Shown in pieces: positions 34,274 through 45,110 of a DNA stretch of 64,000 nucleotides. Source of the DNA: Megamerina dolium. Taxonomy: Eukaryota; Arthropoda; Insecta; Diptera; Megamerinidae. Where the stretch lies: contig OY978527.1 in assembly GCA_963854835.1 (NCBI GenBank), positions 20,924,557-20,988,556 on the forward strand, in the 5' to 3' direction. The position numbers and the translations under genes were made by a program. The notes under the pieces are model-generated. The model was not told the origin of the DNA. It did no database searches and was given only the letters and a program-made list of their open reading frames with translations. The number at the start of each line of letters is the position of its first letter. Position 1 is the first letter of the stretch.

Positions 34274-37189
34274 TTATACTTCCCCTCGATATGGCGCAAG
34301 TCGCTCCAAGTGCACTACTTTAAACTTTGCTCTTTTATTCCAGGCACGTTGAATGCGATACACTACGTCATTTATCTTTGCTATAATCTCATATGGTCCT
34401 TCCCAATGAGTCTGTAGTTTAGGAGACAGGCCTTTCTTTCGTTGTGGATTATGAAGCATTACAAGCTCTCCTTCATAGAACCCTTTTGAATTTGCTTTCA
34501 AGTCATACCTGGCCTTCATCTTATCGCTTATCATCTGCGACCGCTCTCTGATGAACCGATGTACTTCATCCAACTGTTCCCGCTTTTCGCTAGTATAATT
34601 ACCTTCGGTTGATCTCGTTGGTGTTACGACTCCAAATTTTAAATCAGCTGGCAGTCTTAACTCGTTTCCAAAAATTGCCATTGCCGGTGTAGTAGCCGTC
34701 GTATCATGTTGTGCGCATCGATATGCCATGAGGAACATTGGTATATGTACATCCCAGTCTCTTTGGTATTTATCTACGACTTTTCTCAAATATTCCTCCA
34801 AGGTACGGTTAAATCGTTCTACCATGCCATCAGATTGTGGATGCAAAGGTGTTGTACGAGTTTTGTATATACCCAGCATACGGCATATCTCTTGGAATAC
34901 AACTGATTCGAAATTTCGACCTTGGTCTGAGTGTAACTCCATCGGTACACCAAAACGAGTAACCCATTGGTTGACGAATACATCCGCAACTGTACTAGCT
35001 TCCTGATTTGGAATGGGGTATACTTCAGGCCATTTACTGAAGTAATCTATAACCACCAGAACATACTTGTTTCCTGCGTTGCTTATTGGAAATGGCCCAG
35101 CTATGTCCATAGCAATTCGCTCAAATGGAGCACCCACGGTGTATTGGTGCATCTTACCTCGACTTTTCTTAGTGGGACCTTTGGCCATTGCACATTGCTT
35201 ACACTTCCGTATCCAATCAGCGACATGGTCATGGCATCCAACCCAATAAAATCGTTTCTTTATTTTCTCGACGGTTTTGGTGATTCCCAAATGCCCTCCA
35301 CTGGAGGCATTGTGATACTCAGCTATCACTTCATTTATTCTTGCCTTGGGTACCACTAGCAGATCATAAGTGATTTTTCCATCTTCACTTTCCCATGTTC
35401 GGAATAAACATCCGTCTCGTAAGTGCTGGCTTTGCCACTGCGCCCAGTATGCCTTTGCTATTGGATTCTCATTAGCCATTTCTTGCCAATCTGGACGTAT
35501 GCCCTGCTCCTTGTATTCCATAATCTTTACGAGATCTGGGTCGTTCCGCTGATCTTCTTGCACTCGTTCGGTGGTCCATGACTCCTCCGACAATACATTG
35601 GTAAGACGTAGGTTAACAATGTGATTCTGGCTTCCTACCCGAGAACAATGTTTGCTATCTACGGTGCAAATACGATGATATGGAGTATCAGCTTTACCAC
35701 GATGAATGACATCACGATCTTCCTTTCGCTGTCCTGGTGAATTCGATCTTTGTTGCTTGCGTCGTAGACGACAATTACGCGCCATGTGTCCTCTTTGATC
35801 GCATATGAAGCACTTACCGGCAAATTTATTTTTGTGTTGATTCCTTGTTCTTTGTTTAGGCTTCATACTCGATTGATTGCAATCACGAGCTATATGCCCT
35901 CGTTTGTCGCAAATGAAGCACTTACCATTAAATTTGTATTCGCGTCGACCTGTTGTTCTTCTTTCAGGCTTCACTACTGACTTAACTGCCTGACACACTG
36001 CTTCAACCAGATCTGCTGTTTCTGTTTCTAGTTGGCGTACCCGTGGCATTGGTCGACACATCAAACTGGCGGCTTCAAACGTCAATGCACTACTGACTGT
36101 TTCGGCACAAGTATTCCTGGGTGACATGACTAGGGCACGCTGTGTCTCTCCATCACGTATACCATCTATGAATGCCTCTATTTTTATTTTTTCGACGAAC
36201 TCTTCCGAATTACCGGAGAACGCTAGATGACATAAGCGCTCAATATCGGAAGCGAATTCCTGAAGGCTCTCATTACTCCGTTGCACTCGCGATCTCAATT
36301 CCACTCGATGTAATTGACTCTTGTATTCATTTCCATATTTTCGCTGGAGTGTGTCCATCAGTGACTGATAGCTACCACGATCTTTCTCTGGAATCATCTG
36401 TAACACCTCGGAAGCATTACCTTTTAATGCGACTATTAAAGCAGCAGTCTTGTCGCTATCATCCCATTGATTCTTCGAAGCTGTTGTCTCGAATTGAAGC
36501 TTGAAGATATTGAATGGCGTGCTTCCGTCAAATGTTGGTGGCTTTAATTTGATTGTACTTGAATCTCTAATCACTGATGTGGCTGTTCCATTTATTTTTA
36601 GTTGATTGAGTTCGTGCTGTAATTTCTCGAACTTGTCTTCCCAGTCGTCGACATGTTCCTTCAGCTTATCATCCAACTCATCCACGTGTTCTTTCAGCTC
36701 TGTGACTTTGTCATTAATAGCTCCGGAAATTTCCTGAAATCTAAGTTCAATTCCTTTCTGTAGATTTTCGATGACGTGTTCTTGTCGAGCCGAATGTTCT
36801 TGAATTTCCATACGCAATTCACTAATAACGCCCTCTTGGCGTACCGAATGTTCTTGAAGCTTGGAGTCAATGCGAGACGCATTTCCTTGAATTTCCGTAC
36901 GCAATTCAGCCGAATGTTCTTGTAGCTGTTGTTGTTGCTGCAGCATCATGGTTTTCATGAAATCCATGAGTTGACCACTCGAATCTATTTTGCTCTCTTC
37001 CTCAGCGTGCACAACTGCTTGCATATCGGCTTCCTCGAAGAACTCATGTTCTTCTACATTAATTCCCTTAGCCTCCATAGCTTGCCTCAGCCTCACCAGC
37101 AGTTCCGCCTTTGCACCTGATGACGATAGATTCATCTCTACCAAAAGCTTTTTAAGCTGGTCCACTTTTAGTTGGTCAATTTTCACCAT
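34274..37189 (-). CDS. Gag-integrase fusion polyprotein of an LTR retrotransposon (971 aa)
   Basis: N-terminus: a SAP-like DNA-binding motif (about residues 5-40, VDQLKKLLVEMNLSSSGAK), then a long coiled-coil region with repeated 'ELR-EIQEHSAR' (about 70-200), a Gag capsid-type domain (about 215-390), and two CCHC zinc knuckles, CFICDKRGHIARDC and CFICDQRGHMARNC (about 420-475). After a short junction (about 500-560) integrase begins: a HHCC zinc domain (H-X-H ... CKQC), then the catalytic core with Asp near 694 (MDIAGP), Asp near 754 (HSDQG) and Glu near 790 (MVERFNRT), i.e. D,D35E. A C-terminal tail includes 'GPYEI' and 'RLAPYRGEV'. Protease, RT and RNase H are absent, yet the frame is open throughout. 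This points to an in-frame internal deletion, or to a deliberate short form. It would need enzymes supplied by another copy. Confidence 0.93.
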   Translation of the reverse strand: MVKIDQLKVDQLKKLLVEMNLSSSGAKAELLVRLRQAMEAKGINVEEHEFFEEADMQAVVHAEEESKIDSSGQLMDFMKTMMLQQQQQLQEHSAELRTEIQGNASRIDSKLQEHSVRQEGVISELRMEIQEHSARQEHVIENLQKGIELRFQEISGAINDKVTELKEHVDELDDKLKEHVDDWEDKFEKLQHELNQLKINGTATSVIRDSSTIKLKPPTFDGSTPFNIFKLQFETTASKNQWDDSDKTAALIVALKGNASEVLQMIPEKDRGSYQSLMDTLQRKYGNEYKSQLHRVELRSRVQRSNESLQEFASDIERLCHLAFSGNSEEFVEKIKIEAFIDGIRDGETQRALVMSPRNTCAETVSSALTFEAASLMCRPMPRVRQLETETADLVEAVCQAVKSVVKPERRTTGRREYKFNGKCFICDKRGHIARDCNQSSMKPKQRTRNQHKNKFAGKCFICDQRGHMARNCRLRRKQQRSNSPGQRKEDRDVIHRGKADTPYHRICTVDSKHCSRVGSQNHIVNLRLTNVLSEESWTTERVQEDQRNDPDLVKIMEYKEQGIRPDWQEMANENPIAKAYWAQWQSQHLRDGCLFRTWESEDGKITYDLLVVPKARINEVIAEYHNASSGGHLGITKTVEKIKKRFYWVGCHDHVADWIRKCKQCAMAKGPTKKSRGKMHQYTVGAPFERIAMDIAGPFPISNAGNKYVLVVIDYFSKWPEVYPIPNQEASTVADVFVNQWVTRFGVPMELHSDQGRNFESVVFQEICRMLGIYKTRTTPLHPQSDGMVERFNRTLEEYLRKVVDKYQRDWDVHIPMFLMAYRCAQHDTTATTPAMAIFGNELRLPADLKFGVVTPTRSTEGNYTSEKREQLDEVHRFIRERSQMISDKMKARYDLKANSKGFYEGELVMLHNPQRKKGLSPKLQTHWEGPYEIIAKINDVVYRIQRAWNKRAKFKVVHLERLAPYRGEV

Positions 37190-37197
37190 CTTTACAG

Positions 37198-37216
37198 AAT
37201 CCCACTTCTGACACCA
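37198..37216 (-). other. Primer-binding site, tRNA-Leu type
   Basis: The minus strand reads TGGTGTCAGAAGTGGGATT. It is complementary to the 3' end of a tRNA-Leu including the added CCA, and lies two bases from the 5' LTR. Assignment to Leu is from general knowledge of tRNA 3' ends. Confidence 0.8.
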
Positions 37217-37218
37217 AT

Positions 37219-37656
37219 TGTTACGTTTTTATTCTGTGAACGTTTAATTCTATTTGAATTACCTTGTTCGATCACTGGATTCTGTTAATGATAACTGCAA
37301 CACTTATTTTATACAACTATATACAGCAACAATTTATTTAATAATCTCTATTTACAATCAACACTGTTTACAATCAACTATTTACTATAACACTTAAATG
37401 TACTTGCAACTTTTGCCTCTGTATCAATGTTTTCGCAATCACGTTCGGAATTAGATTGATTGTCAATTCTCAACACTGGCTCTATTTATACTCTGTTGGC
37501 AACACCCCAGAATCTTCCTTTATCGAGATTCTTCTCTTCCTTTCTCGTTGGCTTGTTCTGGTTATCGCTTATTTCTTTTTGTTGACATTCGTTTCGATGC
37601 TGCCAATAGAGTCAGTCACAATAGTGATGAGTAATCAACTATCGATACTCGTTACA
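37219..37656 (-). repeat. 5' LTR (element orientation) of the Gag-integrase retrotransposon
   Basis: 438 bp, carrying the promoter on the minus strand. Followed on the + side by the ATAT duplication at 37657-37660. Confidence 0.95.
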
Positions 37657-37737
37657 ATATTAACCCAATTATTTTTTCCAGTACACTTCTATGATTATCG
37701 TTTCAGAACCACACGTTCTCAGCATATATGGTTGAAG

Positions 37738-39606
37738 TTTTTATACCCTGCATAATGCAATATGCATGGTATATTCATTTCGGTCAGATGTTTGTGTCCA
37801 CTTGAAGGAATCTCCGGAGATATAGACATGGATATATATTCGTGATCAGCGTCGATTAAATTTTCGATTTAACGATGTCCGTCCGTCCGTCTGTCTGTCA
37901 CCTGGCTGGTTCGCACGATAACTTGAGTAAATATTGAGCTATTTCGATGAAATTTGGCATAAGTAATCTATGATCCAAGGGTACGGAGGGGATTGATATT
38001 GGGCATGATCGGTCAATAACCACGCCCACACCAAGCATTCAAAGCGACTAACCTCGAAATTTTCAAAATCTTTAACTTGCTATAACTCACACAATATACC
38101 ACTTGGGACAACAATATTTTGCACATAGAGTTATATTATACTACTATATAACCTCACCAAAAGTGGATGAGCCACGCCTACTTTCTAGCGTAGCTCCCAT
38201 ACAAAGTGTCTGTACTTCTTTTAAATTGAAACTGCTGTAACTTCTACAATCTTCTGTCCAGAATAACCATAATTGACACTTAGATTAACATGGTAGTCAG
38301 AAATAATATGGCAGAAAATCAGTGTGCCACGCCCACTGCTTTTTGGGTCTCCTATACAAAGTTGCGGAAATTAAAAAAAATGTTACCGGTTATAACTCGC
38401 AAACTATTCAGCGTAAAATAACGAGATTTAAGGTGTCGATTATTATTGTACGAGCAACTAGGCTCACAGAAAATGGTCGCACCACGCCCACTGTTTATCG
38501 TAGCCTCCATACAAATTTTAAATTGAAACAGCTGTAACTTCGGCAGTATTCTGTCTAGAATAACCATAATTGACACTTAAATTAATATCGTAGTCGGTAA
38601 TAATCTGGCATAAAATCAGTGTGCCACGCCCACTCCTTTTTGGGTCTCCCATACAAAGTCGAGTGAATTAAACTAAAATGTTAAGCTCCATAGCTTACAA
38701 ACCATTTAGCCTAGGACAACGAGACTTAGGGTATGGATTAGTATTGTACGAGCAACTAGGCTCACAGAAAATGGGCGCACCACGCCCAGTGTTTATCGTA
38801 GCCCCCATACAAATTTTAAATTGAAACTGTTGTAACTTCTACAATCTTCTGTCTAGAATAACCATAATTGACACTTAGATTAACACGGTAGTCAGAAATA
38901 ATATGGCAGAAAATCAATGTGCCACGCCCACTCCTTTTTGGGTCTCCCATACAAAGTTGCGGAAATTAAAAAAAATGTTACCGGTTATAACTTGCAAACT
39001 ATTCAGCGTAGAATAACGAGATTTAAGATGTGGATTAGTATTGTACGAGCAACTAGGTTTACAGAAAATGGGCGCACCACGCTCAGTGTTTATCGTAGCC
39101 TCCATACAAATTTTAAATTGAAACAGCTGTAACTTAGGCAATCTTATGTCTACAATAACCATAATTGACACTTAAATTAATATCGTAGTCGGAAATAATC
39201 TGGCGAAAAATCAGCGTACCACGCCCACTTCTTATTGGGGCTCCCATACAAAGTTGAGGAAATTAAACAAAAATGTTAACCACCATAACTTAGAAACTAT
39301 TCAACGTAGGACACCAAATTTAAGGTGTGGATTAACATTGAAAAATTAATTGGATTTACTAGAAAGTGGTAAGCCACGCCCACTTTTTATATAGCTCCCA
39401 TACTAAGCCTCGGAATTATCTTAAAATCCTTTTACTTCGTCAAAGTCAACCATATTTCGGGTGTAAATTAGTAGTATATGCAAAAATTGTTTCTCGAAAA
39501 GTGGAAATAAAAGAAAAGTTGGATATTCGAGTAAACTCTTTATATATAAATCTACATATGCAGGGTATAGTTTGGTCGGCCCCAGCCGACTGTAAGGAGA
39601 TTTTTA
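37738..39606 (+). mobile_element. DINE-1/INE-1-like element, copy 4, with empty site known in this window
   Basis: Left end 'tttttataccctgcataatgc' and right end 'atgcagggtatagtttggtcgg', with a perfect hairpin (gtcggc-ccca-gccgac, 39575-39590) and 'tgtaaggagattttt'. The G/T run (37877-37900) and 'gatcagcgtcg' are as in copy 1; the central tandem array is shorter. The flanks join to give the uninterrupted sequence seen at 48200-48230, so the element borders are known to within the shared run of T residues. Confidence 0.9.
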
Positions 39607-40250
39607 TCAAATCATTCACCGCGGTATCCATTATGAAATCAATTGAAATTTAGTGCAGCACAATTATTTTGATAAAATATTACACCTCTGTCTCAGCAAT
39701 CATGAATAAACACCCACCAATCTAAATTGGTGAAACGGAAAATGAACCCCATGAATAGCGTTCAATTGATTGGTAATATAACCACGGCAATATCGACGAA
39801 TTCAAGTTTGAGCAATTGCGTGGAAAAACAAAAATAAAAACACAGTAACTGCATCATACGAAGGTATAAAATATTACACCTCTGTCTCAGCAATCATGTG
39901 TATCCACCCAACAATCAAATTTGGTGATTGAATGGTAATATAACCACTGCATATCGAGAACAGCAATCAGATCTGATTAACATGCATATGCTTATTTCTT
40001 GAGTTCATTTTTCATTTTGTATTGAAACGAAAGATTTTTTTGAATGGCGTTCAATTGATAGCCACAGCATAATCGAAAGCAGCTATTCAAAGAAATAAGG
40101 GTTACGACAATCCACGAAGAACAGTTGATAATTGGGATGTCATCTGTACCAAACGAGTGTTTACAATTTGAATTTAGTTCGTGTTATCTTCGAAGTTAAA
40201 CAGAAGTATATAAATAGCACAATTAGGTGAATTAAATTAATAAAACATAT
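39607..40250 (-). mobile_element. Harbinger-like remnant, right part, with internal repeat
   Basis: 39607-39790 matches 48221-48410 (phrases 'tcattcaccgcggtatccat', 'cacctctgtctcagcaatcatg', 'ggtaatataaccac'). Within it the phrase 'ataaaatattacacctctgtctcagcaatcatg' occurs twice (about 39675 and 39865), so part of the element is duplicated. The strand is taken from the transposase remnant to its left. Confidence 0.5.
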
Positions 40251-41520
40251 GGAACAAGTGCAGAATACGGACTCCTAAGGGAGCTTAGTTTTGTGAACAT
40301 AAAAAATAAAAAATTTGTATCTGCAAATGCCCATTTAAGGCGTGGCTCAAGGTCAAAGTTCAAAATTGAGGTCGAGATTATTCGATAGACACGCAATTTT
40401 GTTCTACAATATGGGTATCATAAGAAAGGTTTTTTTAATACCTTTCTACTGATATATATAATAATAATAATACTGATATATAATTTAATACCTATTTTTT
40501 TACATTTTAAAAGTTATTATCAAAAATTTGAAATTTTTTTTTCAAGAACCAATTTTTTTCGAAAATAAGCCTTATTTATCTATCAAAAATTTAGCACCAT
40601 ACTAAAGCCTATACAATTACCTTTACAACGGTGTATAAAACATATTTCTCAAGAATTTATATGCATTTAAAAAATTGTTTTCAAGCTGATACTTCATCAA
40701 GTGTTTCTGATATGGCGGCTTTCGGTACAATTACCTGTATGTCTTCAAATTCAGTATCGCAACCAACAGTATTTTAGGAAAAAAGCTTTTTTGGTAGCCG
40801 GCCTTTGGCCGGGCGCAAAAAAAAAAACCCTTATAAGCCCGACGCCAGCTTCGCGACCAACAGTATTTTAGGATAAAAGCTTTTTTGATAGCCGGCCTCG
40901 GCTGGTCGCAAAAAAATAACCCTTATAGGTCCGACGCCGGCTTCGCGACCAACATTATTCTAGGTTAAAAGCTTTTTTGATAGCCGGCCTTTGGCCGGGC
41001 GCAAAAAAAACAACCCTTATACGCCTGACGCCGGCTTCGCGACCAACAGTGTCTATGTCTACCGCTATGATTATAACTGTCTCACTATTCCTCTGTGCAC
41101 TTATTTGCTATAGAGAAAGTATGACCATAAAAAATATATTTAAAATATATACAAATTCTTTAAAAATATGTTTTATATACCATTGGAAAGGTAATCCTAT
41201 GATCTTTAAAATAATATATAATTTTGGATAGGTTAATGGGGGACTTTTTCGAAAAAAAAAATAGGTTTTTACAAAATTTTTATAAAAAATTTATAATTTT
41301 CTTCATAACATTTAAAAAGTTAAAAATTCATATAAAATATTATATACCTATAAAAAGGTATTAAAATTACCTGTGTTTTGATACCCATATTGAAGAAAAA
41401 ATTGCTTGTCTTGAACCACGCCTTGTATGGGCAGTCAAATTTTTTATTTTTTATATTCACAAAACTAAGCTCTATTATTATTTTTACTTTCTGAAGTAGT
41501 CGGTATTCTGCACTTATGCC
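40251..41520. mobile_element. Foldback element A (long inverted repeats, GC-rich tandem core)
   Basis: The termini are inverted: 'ggaacaagtgcagaatac' at the left, complement of 'gtattctgcacttatgcc' at the right. 'gagcttagttttgtgaa' lies a little further in on both sides. The arms extend roughly 450 bp (matches include 'atatgggtatca' and 'ggtatta(a/t)aa'), though diverged from each other. The centre is an array of about 93-bp GC-rich units (40760-41045). A possible duplication 'taaaac(a/t)t' flanks it imperfectly. No ORF. It belongs to the same family as the element at 61802-63145. Confidence 0.8.
40760..41045. repeat. GC-rich tandem core of foldback A, about 3 units of 93 bp
   Basis: The unit marks itself by 'gcgaccaacagtattttagg' (about 40762, 40855, 40947, with a partial at 41039), followed by 'aaaagcttttttgatagccggcc', a Gly-tract-like 'ggccgggcgc', an A-run and 'acccttata'. 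Each unit contains strong hairpins such as ccggcc-ttt-ggccgg. It stands out as GC-rich islands in an AT-rich element. Confidence 0.85.
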
Positions 41521-42062
41521 CTAAAACTTTATAAATAAATATAATTCGGTGTTTTTTATTTCATTTAAACAAATACAAGCAATTGTAAAATATTCGTTGT
41601 TGTCGGCTAAAGCAGAACTTTAATATCGAAAAAACTATATATATTCCTTTTGATTTCCTCAAAAACTCTCTATAATGACCTCATATTTTCAATCATTGCT
41701 AAAGTGGATGGTGATAGCCAATTTGGTGAGGTAATTTACCTACGAGACATTTTCTTCTCCTGTCCCTTCCTCCCTAATGCTATCAAATATCGGAACATGT
41801 CTGGTGTTATTTCAAAATTAATAAATTGTGCTGTTTTCAATTGGTTTTCTATGCGTACAGTACATCATAAATTTGACCACACTCAGCGCCATCTTGTTGC
41901 CATATTATAATTTACCAAAAAACATTAAATGCAGCTATTCACAATCTCTTGACATTGACAACTGTGAGGGTTGTTTTTTTTTTTCATATTTTCATCAATC
42001 GGCTAAAATTTGATTAAAGTTGTAATAGGCAATAAGTTATAGTAGAAACTAATAGATATAAT
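41521..42062. other. 5' flank of COA7
   Basis: No transposon recognised beyond a short SINE-body-like phrase near 41605 (aagcagaactttaatatcgaaaa). The 200 bases before the ATG include T-runs and 'ctgtgagggttgtttttttttt'. This is the likely promoter and 5' UTR region, but I see no TATA box at a convincing distance. Confidence 0.4.
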
Positions 42063-43035
42063 ATGGCTTTTGATTTAAAAAAAGAATCTGATGTTAAGGA
42101 ATATGTTGAAAAATTAGGTGTTGAATATAGATTTGGTTGTTATTCGGAAAAGAAACCTGAGGGTAAGTGAATGTTGACCGGGAAAACTTACGAAATGAAA
42201 AAATTCTAACCTTGTTTACCGCCGAGTTCACAAGACAAAAATTTACTGCTGCGTAAAAAATGCATGTAATTATTTGCACATATGCTTTTTACAGTATGTC
42301 ATCTGTTGGGCGATTATTTGGAGGGTATCAAGAAAGATTTTGAAAAAGCAGCCAAAGTGTATAAATCAACATGTGACGATTATGGTTATGCTAAATCATG
42401 TTACAAATTCGGTAATTACAGTTTCTTGGGTAAGGGCAAAAGTGGCAGCAAGGGTGATCCACGTAGTGCATACACTTACTATGAGAAAGGCTGCCACTTG
42501 AATGATTCCGATTCGTGCCTTCATTCTGGATTATTACTTGTATCACGTTCGATGCCCAAAGAAGTTGATCGCAATGTACCGAAGGTATATCCATATATTG
42601 TAATACAAAATGTAGATGTATATATGTATATTAATGCACCTTCTTCCACAGGGCCTTGAATTTCTTACAAAAAGCTGTGATATGAATAATGCAACTGCTT
42701 GCTTTTATCTATCTGGCATGCACATTTCGGGAGTTGAAAAAAAGCCGGAAATAAATCATACCGCAATGATGAACGATAGCAAACCATTAAAAGACAACGA
42801 CTACATATTACAAAGAGATATGAAGAAAGCATTTGAATATGCATACAAGGCATGTGAACTGCGTAATATGTATGCATGTGCCAATTTAAGTCAGATGTAT
42901 GCACGCGGTGATGGCACCGAAAAGAATGAGAACGAGGCGGAAAAATATAAGAAAATAGCTCTGGAAATGCAGGCGGAGGGGAAGAAGCAACAACAGACGT
43001 TAGGCTTTCAGCAGGGGATTCAAATGCCACAATGA
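42063..43035 (+). CDS. Coa7: COA7 (Sel1-repeat cytochrome c oxidase assembly factor)
   Basis: COA7 is a Cys-rich Sel1-repeat protein of the mitochondrial intermembrane space needed to assemble respiratory complex IV. Three exons (42063-42162, 42295-42584, 42652-43035) with GT/AG borders join to 257 codons and TGA. The start MAFDLKKESDVKEYVEKLGV and the block LGDYLEGIKKDFEKAAKVY match the family N-terminus. Five cysteine pairs spaced 7-8 residues apart (CYSEKKPEVC, CDDYGYAKSC, CHLNDSDSC, CDMNNATAC, CELRNMYAC) mark the Sel1 repeats. They are the disulfides typical of Mia40-imported proteins. Compared with the 231-residue human protein there is an insertion between repeats 4 and 5 (about 42740-42810) and a Gln-rich tail. 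The frame is clean, so the gene is probably active. It is squeezed between a foldback element and LINE debris. Confidence 0.93.
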
Positions 43036-44018
43036 AGCACATAGAGAAGAAAAGACAACAAGAAGTGGCGATGACGGTAAAGACAACTTTCTATTATGTA
43101 TGCCTCTATAAGCTAGACTATAAAGCAATTATTTAGTACTTGATGCAGATACCTAGATATATGAATTATATCTGTGACAAATATCGATAACCGCTTAAGT
43201 CAAATTAAGAGAGAATTATGAGCACCATAATCCTGCACAATAGATCAAGTCTGATTGCAGTGCATAAGGGTTTGTTAATAATGCACTGTGCACCATCACG
43301 ACCGAAAATCGCATTTCAACATTTTGAGGAATTTGTAAAAAGTATCATCCAGTGAAGCGCATTTTTATCAAGAAAATTAACGCTAGATGACCATTTGTGA
43401 TACTAAGTATCTAGTAGTTACTTTAAACATTTCAAACCCATCGATATCTTCGGTGTCTTCTAATTTGCTCTTTATTCGGAATCTTAAAAATGCTCTATTA
43501 TAAAATTCACAAGTATAAATTTAAGCGGTTACAACCTTTTGCCACAGATATCACTACCATCAAGATCATCAATAATGTCATCATGCATATACATGTATCT
43601 TGTACTAAAATGAAAAAACATTGGGAGGCATCTACGGCAATTAGTATGAATGTTTGCAAGTGTTTATTAAGAATTTTTTTCATTTCCTCCATTATAATTT
43701 AATAATTTTTTTTGGGGTTCTTTAGATACAATTTTAAAAACATATACATAGCAAATGACGCTCTCTGCCACTCGCTCTCACATACACAGGTGCAAACATT
43801 TATTTGGGTTATAATCTTAATTAGATTTAATTTAATTCCCATCATTTTGATGTTTTGTTTAACTTGTTTGTTTGTAAGTTAAAGTTACTGTATAATAATG
43901 TAATGAAATTGTATAGCATTAAATAAAATATATAAAAAATTCATACATACATATATACAAAAATAATACCCAACTATTTGCGTATTTTTTATTATTATAG
44001 TCACTTAGCTAACGCTTA
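43036..44018. other. COA7 3' flank, no further gene recognised
   Basis: Contains candidate poly(A) signals (for example aataaa at about 43921). A DRE-like tatcgata octamer occurs at 43182-43189; in Drosophila such sites mark promoters, but no exon follows that I can support. Confidence 0.4.
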
Positions 44019-44019
44019 T

Positions 44020-45110
44020 GAAAATGGAGAAATATTTAGAGTGCGAATATGTGGTGTAGAATTAGTTGTAATATTAGTAATGATAATGGGAATCTGGTTA
44101 CAGATGTCCAGAGTATACTGTGCTTATGGAGGAAACACTTCTTCCCGTTACTGAATGGCGGCGCTTCGAAAAATTCCGCATTCCCGAATTCCCCAATCAC
44201 GGATGATGGTGTTGATGTTCCACCACCCGACCATGATGAGGTCAGAGAGGCCTTTTCTAGGTTTTAAAACAACAAAATTGCAGGTGGTGATGGCCTGCCT
44301 GCCAAGTTGTTTAACACAGAAGGCGAAGAGCTGCTCACCAGCATGCACCAGCTCAGAATATGGTCGGTTGAAAGCACACCCGGTGATTGGAAGCTCAGTG
44401 TTCTCTCTTCCGTATATAAGAAAGGAAATACCACAATTTGCGCCAACTACCGTGGAATAAGTCTTCTTAGCGTCATATACAAGGACTTATCGAGCGTACT
44501 ATGCTTAAATCCTATTATAAATACGCTTTCGACGGTCCGGTAAGAGATTACCTCTACACAACAATGTCTGAGTTCGTTGTTCCTGCGAAGCTCATTCATC
44601 TTTATAGAATAAACCGCCTTTTAATACCGAATGGAGTTTCAGGCAAGTGAGTTCTTTATCGTGCGACTTATTCTATCTTAATATGGAGGAAATAATACGA
44701 GCTGCTGATCTATAACATATCTTCAACAAAAGTATCATGCTGTTTGCGACGATATTAACATAATCGGCATGAACACGCGAGAAGTCAGTGCAGCATTTGC
44801 ATGGCTGGAAAGAAAGTCGCGTCGAAAGGTCTTACGGTGAACGAGAGCAATACGAAGTACCTAGCGTCAACAAACGAAGACCACACTCTGCAAGTGCCTC
44901 ATCATGTCTGTTCCTACAAATGATGCCGAAGCCTGGACAATTTCCACCTCAGATGAGAGAATGCTCAGAGTTTTCGAAAGAAACGTCCTACGCAAAATCT
45001 TTGGACCTATTTGCGTTGATGGCGAGTACCGAATAACGTACAATCATAAGCTGTATGCGCTGTATGCCGACACCGACGCACACTGTGTCGAGGGACAAAA
45101 GTCAAAAATC
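44020..45110 (+). pseudogene. RTE-like LINE ORF2, broken copy
   Basis: + strand in order: 'NLVTDVQSILCLWRKHFFPLLNGGAS', 'PPPDHDEVREAFSRF' with a stop, 'AGGDGLPAKLF', 'WKLSVLSSVYKKGN' and 'CANYRGISLLSVIYK' (RT fingers, 44090-44490), a long decayed middle, then 'DAEAWTISTSDERMLRVFERNVLRKIFGPIC' split by frame jumps (44904-45040) and 'LYALYADTD'. The catalytic Y-DD is lost. Same family as 8066-8503 and 46935-47480. Confidence 0.75.

Larger units (their letters stand above)
33798..37656 (-). mobile_element. Ty3/gypsy-type LTR retrotransposon with Gag-integrase ORF, complete copy
   Basis: Two 438-bp LTRs (33798-34235 and 37219-37656) start TG and end CA, and are flanked by the 4-bp duplication ATAT (33794-33797, 37657-37660). 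I could see only two base differences between them (around 34042-34053). Transcription runs on the minus strand. A primer-binding site complementary to the 3' end of tRNA-Leu sits two bases inside the LTR (37198-37216). A purine-rich tract (minus strand aagaggagggca) abuts the other LTR. The interior is a single 971-codon frame lacking protease, reverse transcriptase and RNase H. At 3.86 kb it is well short of an autonomous element. Confidence 0.95.

Noticed and set aside
43182..43189. DRE-like tatcgata octamer as a promoter
   Set aside because: A single octamer in AT-rich sequence with no exon or initiator downstream; the same kind of motif also occurs in the LTRs.
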